A stretch of 64,000 nucleotides of DNA from Actinomycetales bacterium. GTDB taxonomy: Bacteria; Actinomycetota; Actinomycetes; Actinomycetales; Microbacteriaceae. Every line of letters starts with the position of its first letter. The first letter of the stretch is position 1. A program made the position numbers and the translations under genes. The DNA is taken from the NCBI GenBank assembly GCA_017308515.1, contig JAFKEN010000007.1, forward strand, positions 124,001 through 188,000, written 5' to 3'. A model generated the notes under the pieces. The model searched no databases, was not told the DNA's origin, and was given only the letters and a program-made list of their open reading frames with translations. Of the stretch, positions 58,234 to 64,000 are shown piece after piece.

Positions 58234-58322
58234 GACCCGGCACGCCCGCGGGGCGGCGGGCGGCCGGCGGGTGCGGCCCGCCCCTGGCCTCGCCCTCGCC
58301 CTCGCCGTCGCCCTCGTCCCGC

Positions 58323-59234
58323 TCACGCACGCGCGGCGACGAAGTCCTCCGCCTCCGCGCGCAGCGCCTCGAGCACGAGCCGCACCGAGGGCCGCACGGC
58401 GACCTCCGGCCGGCACATCGCCCACAGGGTGCGCTCGGCGCGCATCCCGGTGAGCGGGCGGGTGACCAGGCCGTTGCCGTGGTCGCGCGTCGTGAACCGG
58501 GGGAGGATCGCGATCCCGCGGCCGGCGGCGACGAGCGCCTCGACGATGCCGTTGTCGAGCAGCCGCTGCTCGACGGTCGCGTCGCGCCCGGTGATCGCCT
58601 CGATGCGCTGCAGGATGCGATCGTAGGGGAGGTCGCGCGGGGTGCAGATCCAGCGCTCGCCGATCACGTCCGCGGGGGCGAGCTCGCGGCGCCGCGCGAG
58701 CGGATGCCCCTCCGGCATCGCGACGTCGAGCGGCTCGCGCAGCAGCTCCACGAGCTCGAGGCCGCGCTCGCGCCAGCCGGGGAGCACGCCGGCGCCGTCG
58801 CCGAGGACGACGTCGTGATCCGCGGTGAGGTCGCCGGGGTCCGCCGAGTACGGGGCGCGGTCGCTGACCTCGATGCGCAGGCCGGGCACGCCGTCCATGC
58901 GGCGCAGCAGCCCCGGTAACAGCATCTGGCCGCCGGTCTCGAAGACGCTGAGCGTCACGACGCCGCGCGGCTGCTCGACGTAGTCGGCCCAGGCGGCTTC
59001 GGCGCGCTCGAGGGCGACCGCGACCTCGCGCGCCGCGTCGGCGAGCACCCGGCCGGCGGGGGTGAGCACGAGAGCACGGCCGGATCGCTCGGTGAGCGCG
59101 GTGCCCGCCTCCCGCTCCAGCGTCTTGAGCTGCTGCGACACCGCCGAGGGCGTCAGGTGAAGGGCCCGCGCGACGGCGGTGACGCTGCCGCGCTCGGCGA
59201 GTTCGCGGAGCACTCCCGCGCGTGCGACATTCAT
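58323..59234 (-). CDS. LysR-family transcriptional regulator
   Basis: The product is 303 aa. The N-terminal HTH (about 5-60: VLRELAERGSVTAVARALHLTPSAVSQQLKTLE) is followed by the type 2 periplasmic-binding-like effector domain (about 90-295). ATG 59234 is leaderless: TAGCGT (complement of 59241-59246) is six bases ahead, and a palindrome covers both the -10 and the start. It is divergent from a 35-aa protein gene and could control the nearby transporters, though nothing proves it. Confidence 0.9.
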   Translation of the reverse strand: MNVARAGVLRELAERGSVTAVARALHLTPSAVSQQLKTLEREAGTALTERSGRALVLTPAGRVLADAAREVAVALERAEAAWADYVEQPRGVVTLSVFETGGQMLLPGLLRRMDGVPGLRIEVSDRAPYSADPGDLTADHDVVLGDGAGVLPGWRERGLELVELLREPLDVAMPEGHPLARRRELAPADVIGERWICTPRDLPYDRILQRIEAITGRDATVEQRLLDNGIVEALVAAGRGIAILPRFTTRDHGNGLVTRPLTGMRAERTLWAMCRPEVAVRPSVRLVLEALRAEAEDFVAARA

Positions 59235-59249
59235 GTAGCCACGCTACAT
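59233..59249. promoter_or_regulatory. Palindrome over the LysR start, probable autoregulatory site
   Basis: The arms ATGTAGC (59233-59239) and GCTACAT (59243-59249) flank CAC. The site covers the -10 and the start codon of the LysR gene, the place expected for autoregulation. Confidence 0.6.
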
Positions 59250-59305
59250 CGACAGTGCACGAGAATTCGCTTGTGCTGAAGTGTTGGCGGGGCTGGAATG
59301 GAGGC

Positions 59306-59413
59306 ATGTTCGCACTCCTCCTGCTGGGCGCCCTCGGCGTCTCCCTCGTCGCCGCGACCTTCGTCGTCACGGCCCGCGACGGCTACCGTCGCGTCCCGAC
59401 CCGCCGCGCCTGA
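59306..59413 (+). CDS. Small single-helix membrane protein (35 aa)
   Basis: A 35-aa frame from ATG 59306: one hydrophobic helix (FALLLLGALGVSLVAATFVV) and a basic tail (RDGYRRVPTRR). GGAATGGAGG precedes the ATG. It is divergently placed against the LysR gene. Similar short proteins beside regulators are known to me in Microbacteriaceae only vaguely, so the call rests on the ribosome-binding site and the clear topology. Confidence 0.5.
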   Translation: MFALLLLGALGVSLVAATFVVTARDGYRRVPTRRA

Positions 59414-59563
59414 GCGGCGCCCGAGCCACGCCGCCGCGGCCCGCTCCGCCCCGGTGCGCCTGAGCGGCGCGGCCGCGCCCGGTCGCCCCGCCCGGTGCCC
59501 GCGCTCCCACGCCGCGCGGCGGCGCGTCACTGCGTCGCCGACCGCCGCGGTTAGGCTCGCAGC

Positions 59564-61033
59564 GTGACCGCCGCCTCCGCCGACGACCGCCTCACGCGCG
59601 GAGTTCTCGCCCGCTACTCACTCGGCGAGATGGTCACGAGCGGCTTCGCGACCCTGCCCGGTCTCGTGCTGCTGGTGTACCTCACCGATGTGCTCGCGGT
59701 GCCGGCCTACCTGGCCGGCGTCGTCGTCGTGATCGCGAAGCTGTGGGATATCGTCGTCGACCCCGTCGTCGGGTCGTTCAGCGATCGCGACCTCGCCGCG
59801 CACGGCTCGCGCCGGCGGATCATGCTCCTCGGCGCGGTCCTGCTCCCGATCTTCTTCGTCGTCACGTTCGCGGTGCCGGCGGGCGTGCTCCCGCTCGTCG
59901 CGGCCGGCTGGGTGCTGCTGGCCTACCTGCTCGCGGCGACCGGCTTCAGCCTGTTCCAGGTGCCGTACAACGTGCTCCCGGCCGAGCTCTCCGCGAGCTA
60001 CGACGGCCGCACGCGCCTGCTCTCCGCGCGCGTGGTGATGCTCGCGGTCGCGATCCTGCTCTACGGCGGCGGCGGGCCCGCGATCCGCGACGCCTTCGGC
60101 GACGAGCGGCTCGGCTACCTCGCGATGGCGGTCGTCGCGGGCCTCGTTTTCGCCATTACGATCGTCATCACCTCGGGCATCGAGCGCGCGGTGCGCGGGC
60201 CCGGCGGCGTCGCCGCCCAGCCCGCCGCGCAGTCCTACGACCTGGAGCGCCCCGACGACTCGATCGCGGCCCGCTTCGCCCGCGCCGGATCGATGTGGCG
60301 CACCAGCCGCCCCTTCCGCACCCTGCTGGGCACCTTCGCCCTCCAGGCCCTCGCGAGCGGCATGATGCTGGCCGGCGCCCAGTACGTCGCGGAGTGGGTG
60401 CTCGGCGACCAGGAGCTCATCACCCTGCTGTTCGTCGCGCTCATCGCGCCCGCGCTCGTCGCCGCGCCCTTCTGGGGCTGGCTCGGCCGGCGCATCGGCA
60501 AGGAGCGCTCGTACGTCATCGCGAGTCTCGCCTTCGGCCTCGCCGCGATCTCGATGCTGCTCATGCTCATCGCCCCCGGACTGTGGATCTGCGGCCCGAT
60601 CGCGCTCGTCGGCGTCGGCTACGCCGGCATGCAGGCGCTCGGCATGTCGATGCTGCCCGACGTGATCGCCGACGACGCGCGCCGCTACGGCCCCGGCCGC
60701 GGCGGCGGATTCGGCGGGCTGTGGACCGCGGGCGAGGGCGTCGGGCTCGCGATCGGCCCGGCACTGCTTGGATTCCTGCTCGGCGCGACCGGCTACCTCG
60801 AGTCGAGCCCGGGCGTCGAGGTGGTGCAGCCGGAGTCGGCGATCCTCGGGATCATCCTGAGCTTCAGCCTCGTGCCGGCGGTCGTCATCTCGCTGAGCCT
60901 CATCCCCTTCTCGCGCTACCCGCTGCGCAAGGAGTCGGTCGACGTGGGACCGGCAGCGCCGGTCGTGCTCGGCGACTTCGCGCCGCCCGCCGGGGCTCCC
61001 GTGCCCCCGGCCGGCCCGCAGGAGCCGCGCTGA
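59564..61033 (+). CDS. MFS transporter, GPH type (paralogue of the gene at 55217)
   Basis: The product is 489 aa with twelve helices. It shares the blocks WDIVVDPVVGSFSDRDLA, FQVPYNVLPAELSASYDGRTR, GMMLAGAQYVAEWVL and LPDVIADDARRYGPGRGG with the MFS protein at 55217, so the two look like paralogues from a local duplication. GTG 59564 is leaderless, with TAGGCT (59552-59557) six bases ahead. Substrate unknown. Confidence 0.88.
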   Translation: MTAASADDRLTRGVLARYSLGEMVTSGFATLPGLVLLVYLTDVLAVPAYLAGVVVVIAKLWDIVVDPVVGSFSDRDLAAHGSRRRIMLLGAVLLPIFFVVTFAVPAGVLPLVAAGWVLLAYLLAATGFSLFQVPYNVLPAELSASYDGRTRLLSARVVMLAVAILLYGGGGPAIRDAFGDERLGYLAMAVVAGLVFAITIVITSGIERAVRGPGGVAAQPAAQSYDLERPDDSIAARFARAGSMWRTSRPFRTLLGTFALQALASGMMLAGAQYVAEWVLGDQELITLLFVALIAPALVAAPFWGWLGRRIGKERSYVIASLAFGLAAISMLLMLIAPGLWICGPIALVGVGYAGMQALGMSMLPDVIADDARRYGPGRGGGFGGLWTAGEGVGLAIGPALLGFLLGATGYLESSPGVEVVQPESAILGIILSFSLVPAVVISLSLIPFSRYPLRKESVDVGPAAPVVLGDFAPPAGAPVPPAGPQEPR

Positions 61034-61036
61034 CGC

Positions 61037-62158
61037 TCAGCTCGTCGAGACCGGGAGCTTCCGGCCGGCGAGGCCGCGCCCGCGGCTCGCGAGGCGCGCG
61101 GCCAACTCGGCGAGGGCCGCGGAGGCCGGATCCTCGGGCGAGGTGAGCACCGCGGGTTCTCCGGCGTCGCCGCCCTCACGCAGCGCGACGCTCAGCGGGA
61201 TGCGCGCGAGCACCGGCACGCCGAGCCGCTCGGCGACCGCGTCGCCGCCGCCCGAGCCGAACAGGTCGAGCACCGAGCCGTCGGGCTGCGCGAGCCCCGC
61301 CATGTTCTCGACGACGCCGAGCACCGTCTGCCCGGTCTGCCGCGCGAGCAGTCCGCTGCGCTCGGCGACGTCGGCGGCCGCGGGCTGCGGCGTCGTCACC
61401 ACGAGCACTTCGGCGTGCGGCAGCAGCTGACCGAGCGAGATCGCGACGTCGCCGGTGCCGGGCGGGAGGTCGACGAGCAGCACGTCGAGATCCCCGAACC
61501 AGGTGTCGGTGAGGAACTGCTGCACGGTGCGGTGCAGCAGCGGCCCGCGCCAGCTCACCGCCGTGCCGGGGTCGACGAACATGCCGATCGAGATGACCTT
61601 CACGCCGTGCGCCTCGGGCGGCATCATGAGGTCGCCCACCGGCGTCGGCTTCGCCCCGTCGGGGCCGGAGCCGAGCCCGAGGATCCCCGGGATCGAGAAC
61701 CCGAAGACGTCGGCGTCGACGAGGCCCACCCGCAGCCCGCGCGCCGCGAGCGCGACCGCGAGCCCCGCCGTGACGGTGGACTTGCCGACCCCGCCCTTGC
61801 CGCTCGTGACGGCGATCACGCGGGTGAGCGAGTCGGGGCCGAAGGGCATGACGCGGCTGCCACGCAGCCGGGTGACGAGCGCCTCCCGCTCGGCGACCGT
61901 CATGACGCCCACCTCGAGGTCGATCTCGTCGACGCCCTCGACGCCGAGGACCGCCGCGCGCACGTCCCGCTCGATCGTGTCGGCGGCGGGGCAGCCGACG
62001 ATCGTCAGGCGCAGATCGACGTGAGCCGTCGTGCCGCGCGGTCCGGCCTCGACGCGCACCTCGCGCACCATGTCGAGCTCGGTGATCGGGCGGCGGATCT
62101 CCGGATCCGTCACGCGCGCGAGCGCGGAGCGCACGGCTCCGGCGTCGGGGGAGCTCAC
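61037..62158 (-). CDS. Mrp/NBP35-family Fe-S cluster carrier ATPase
   Basis: The product is 373 aa. An N-terminal MIP18/DUF59 domain (about 1-90: VTDPEIRRPITELDMV, RLTIVGCPAADTIE) precedes the P-loop ATPase with the deviant Walker A GKGGVGKST, then DVLLVDLPPGTGDVAISL and DLFGSGGGDAVAERLGVP. The C-terminal CxxC that holds the cluster in many Mrp proteins is missing (LAQPDGSVLDLFG), as I recall also being so in mycobacteria. GTG 62158 overlaps the upstream stop by 4 nt. Confidence 0.9.
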   Translation of the reverse strand: MSSPDAGAVRSALARVTDPEIRRPITELDMVREVRVEAGPRGTTAHVDLRLTIVGCPAADTIERDVRAAVLGVEGVDEIDLEVGVMTVAEREALVTRLRGSRVMPFGPDSLTRVIAVTSGKGGVGKSTVTAGLAVALAARGLRVGLVDADVFGFSIPGILGLGSGPDGAKPTPVGDLMMPPEAHGVKVISIGMFVDPGTAVSWRGPLLHRTVQQFLTDTWFGDLDVLLVDLPPGTGDVAISLGQLLPHAEVLVVTTPQPAAADVAERSGLLARQTGQTVLGVVENMAGLAQPDGSVLDLFGSGGGDAVAERLGVPVLARIPLSVALREGGDAGEPAVLTSPEDPASAALAELAARLASRGRGLAGRKLPVSTS

Positions 62159-62694
62159 CCCGCCGCCCCCTCCTCGGCCTCGGCCGCGGCGGCGCGGGCG
62201 GTGCGCTCCTCGTCGAGCTCCTCGAGCAGCGAGCGCAGCTCGGAGCGGAGGAAGTCCTTCGTCGCGAGCTCGCGCATCGCCAGCCGCAGCGCGACCACCT
62301 CGCGGGCGAGGTACTCGGTGTCGGCGAGGTTGCGCTCGGCGCGCTGGCGGTCCTGCTCGATCTGCACGCGGTCGCGGTCGTCCTGCCGGTTCTGCGCGAG
62401 CAGGATGAGCGGCGCCGCGTAGGAGGCCTGCAGCGACAGGATGAGGGTCAGCGCCGTGAACCCGAGCGCCGCGGAGTCGAAGCGCCACCAGCCGGTCTGC
62501 TCCGCGATCGAGTTGTAGGTCATCCAGAGCGCCACGAAGACGGTGAGGATGATGATGAACCACGGCGTTCCCATGCCGCGGGCGATCGCCTCGGTGAAGC
62601 GCCCGAAGCGGTCGCGGCTGCGGAAGCGCGGCACGAAGGAGCCGCGCACGGTCTTGGGCGCGTCGAGCGCGGGGGAGCGGTTAGCGCGCGCCAC
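62155..62694 (-). CDS. DUF1003 membrane protein
   Basis: The product is 179 aa. Two helices (about 44-66 and 78-100) with the conserved FIIILTVFVALWMTYN and LILSLQASYAAPLILLAQNRQ blocks, followed by a long charged helix. Function unknown. GTG 62694 overlaps the preceding gene by 14 nt and the stop overlaps mrp, so the three are one operon. Confidence 0.9.
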   Translation of the reverse strand: MARANRSPALDAPKTVRGSFVPRFRSRDRFGRFTEAIARGMGTPWFIIILTVFVALWMTYNSIAEQTGWWRFDSAALGFTALTLILSLQASYAAPLILLAQNRQDDRDRVQIEQDRQRAERNLADTEYLAREVVALRLAMRELATKDFLRSELRSLLEELDEERTARAAAAEAEEGAAG

Positions 62695-64000
62695 GGGGCC
62701 CCCTCCTTCCGCGCACGGTGGGGATCGTGCCCGTCATCGCCGAGGAGACGGGGTAGCCCGCGCCGTCGTCGTCGCCCTTGCGCCAGTCGTCGGGCAGCAG
62801 GTAGTCGAGCACGTCGTCGATCGTCACCACCCCGAGCAGGCGATGGCTCTCGTCGACGACCGGCAGCGACACGAGGTCGTAGGAGGCGAGGATTCGGCTC
62901 ACCTCGGCCGCGCTCGTGTCCGCCCGCACCGGCTCGAGGGCCGGGTCGACGAGGGTGCCGAGCCGCTCGTGCGGCGGGTAGCGCAGCATCCGCTGGAAAT
63001 GGACCATGCCCAGGAACCGGCCGGTCGGCGGTTCGTAGGGGGGGAGGGTCACGCAGATCGCCGCCCCGATCGCGGGCGCGAGCTCGTGCCGGCGGATGAG
63101 CGCGAGCCCCTCGGCCACCGTCGCGTCACCCGAGACGATGATCGGCTCGGGCGTCATGAGGCCACCGGCCGTGTCGGGGTCGTAGGAGAGCAGGAAGCGC
63201 ACGTCCTCCGCCTCCTCGGGCTGCATGAGCTCGAGCAGCGCCTCGGCCTTCTCCTCCGGCAGCTGGGCGACCAGGTCGGCGGCGTCGTCGGGCTCCATGC
63301 GGTCGAGCACCTCGGCGGCGCGCTCGTCGTCGAGGCGGCCGAGCAGGCGCACCTGATCGTCTTCCGGCATCTCCTCGAGGGCGTCGGCGAGCCGCTCGTC
63401 GGGCAGCTCGGAGGCGACCTCGATGCGCCGGTCGGCGGGCAGGTCGAGCAGCGCGTGGGCGAGATCGGCCGGCAGCAGATCGGAGTAGGTCGCGATGAGC
63501 TGCTCGGCCGACTGCGGCTCGCCCTTCGCGGTCTTCTCGGTCACCTGGCCCCAGGTCGCGAACAGCGTCGGGCCCTTCGAGAAGGGGGTCGCCGAGTTGC
63601 GCGGCCGGCGCAGGAACAGCTCGCCGACCGCCCACTCGCCGGGGGCGACCTGCTCGATCGCGACGTCTTCGATGGTCGCCTCGCCGCCCTGGGGGGCGAC
63701 CGAGCGGTCGCGCAGCAGCACCGTGCGGCCCAGCAGCTCCGCGATCACGCGCACCTCGCCGCCGCGCTGCTCGAAGCGGCGGAGGTTGATGATGCCGGTC
63801 GTGATGACCTGTCCCGAGCCGATGCTGGTCACCCGTCCGATCGAGACGAACACCCGGCGCTTGCCGGGGATCTCGACGAGCAGGCCGACGACGGTGGGCG
63901 ACTCGGCCTTGCGGTAGACGACGAGGACGTCGCGCACCTTGCCGACCTTGTCGCCCGCGGGGTCGAAGACGGAGCACCCGGCCAGTCGGGCGACGAAGAC
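62681..64000 (-). CDS. MgtE N-domain / CBS-pair protein (5' end outside window)
   Basis: At least 439 aa; the frame continues through the window edge at 64000. An N-terminal PRC-barrel-like segment (VARLAGCSVFDPAGDKVGKV; RVFVSIGRVTSI) is followed by the MgtE N-terminal superhelix (LPADLAHALLDLPADRRIEVASELP, PDDAADLVAQLPEEKAE) and two CBS domains (TAGGLMTPEPIIVSGDA; VVDESHRLLGVVTIDDVLDYLLP). There are no transmembrane helices, so it is a soluble MgtE-like regulator or sensor and not a Mg2+ channel on its own; the mycobacterial relative is Rv1232c-like. Confidence 0.85.
   Translation of the reverse strand, partial: VFVARLAGCSVFDPAGDKVGKVRDVLVVYRKAESPTVVGLLVEIPGKRRVFVSIGRVTSIGSGQVITTGIINLRRFEQRGGEVRVIAELLGRTVLLRDRSVAPQGGEATIEDVAIEQVAPGEWAVGELFLRRPRNSATPFSKGPTLFATWGQVTEKTAKGEPQSAEQLIATYSDLLPADLAHALLDLPADRRIEVASELPDERLADALEEMPEDDQVRLLGRLDDERAAEVLDRMEPDDAADLVAQLPEEKAEALLELMQPEEAEDVRFLLSYDPDTAGGLMTPEPIIVSGDATVAEGLALIRRHELAPAIGAAICVTLPPYEPPTGRFLGMVHFQRMLRYPPHERLGTLVDPALEPVRADTSAAEVSRILASYDLVSLPVVDESHRLLGVVTIDDVLDYLLPDDWRKGDDDGAGYPVSSAMTGTIPTVRGRRGPRGAR

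Noticed and set aside
59414-59563. Possible gene between the 35-aa protein and the second MFS gene
   Set aside because: No start signal or protein-like composition; only a short repeat and the MFS promoter are seen.

Overview
The window is a contiguous stretch of a high-GC actinobacterial chromosome, most likely Microbacteriaceae. Supporting signs are very strong G/C third-position bias, abundant GTG/TTG starts, many leaderless genes and actinobacteria-type families (DUF3117, DUF2510, an LpqW-like lipoprotein, an Mrp ATPase without the C-terminal CxxC). The gene order Opp/LpqW-like, typA, fdxA, dapC, gltA, dapD, dapE, DUF3117, O-methyltransferase, tatB, mrp, mgtE-like is, from memory, close to the mycobacterial Rv1165-Rv1232 neighbourhood. 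No rRNA, tRNA, CRISPR array, transposase or phage gene was recognised.

Layout. 1-7.4 kb: one giant secreted, membrane-anchored protein with 12 Fn3 domains and 9 further repeats. 7.4-12 kb: a TetR regulator with a 43-bp palindromic operator and a heterodimeric ABC exporter. 12-16 kb: housekeeping genes (RmuC, a DnaQ-like exonuclease, the YchF ATPase). 16-20 kb: a visibly accessory stretch of lower GC. It begins at the 3' end of ychF with small cassette-like genes separated by repeated copies of the last ychF codons, continues with a frameshifted DUF1801 gene, and ends with a RhuM-Fic fusion. 20-25 kb: small membrane proteins, a DUF2461 protein, a zinc-ribbon/nuclease-like protein and a GIY-YIG-like protein. 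25-30 kb: a tandem glycine riboswitch and gcvTHP. 30-31 kb: a CPBP protease and a DCC-family protein. 31.5-38.5 kb: an oligopeptide ABC transporter operon plus an LpqW-like lipoprotein, followed by typA. 41-44.8 kb: the efeUOB iron-uptake operon under a DtxR/IdeR-like box. 44.8-53.5 kb: ferredoxin, the DAP/lysine genes dapC, dapD and dapE, citrate synthase, a PIG-V-like membrane protein, DUF3117, an O-methyltransferase and TatB. 53.5-61 kb: an aldehyde dehydrogenase, two paralogous GPH-type MFS transporters, a PLP decarboxylase and a LysR regulator. 61-64 kb: Mrp, DUF1003 and the 5'-truncated (window edge) MgtE-N/CBS protein, transcribed as an overlapping operon.

Regulation visible in the sequence. 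About twenty genes begin with a TANNNT-like -10 hexamer, usually 6-8 nt before ATG/GTG and with no ribosome-binding site, which marks leaderless transcription. Two divergent gene pairs (dapD/dapE, and ALDH/MFS) have overlapping back-to-back leaderless promoters; in the second pair the two -10 hexamers share two bases. The most unusual structure is the ychF-tail cassette array at 15.9-16.9 kb. Milder duplications of gene 3' ends are found after the GIY-YIG-like gene and the LpqW-like gene.
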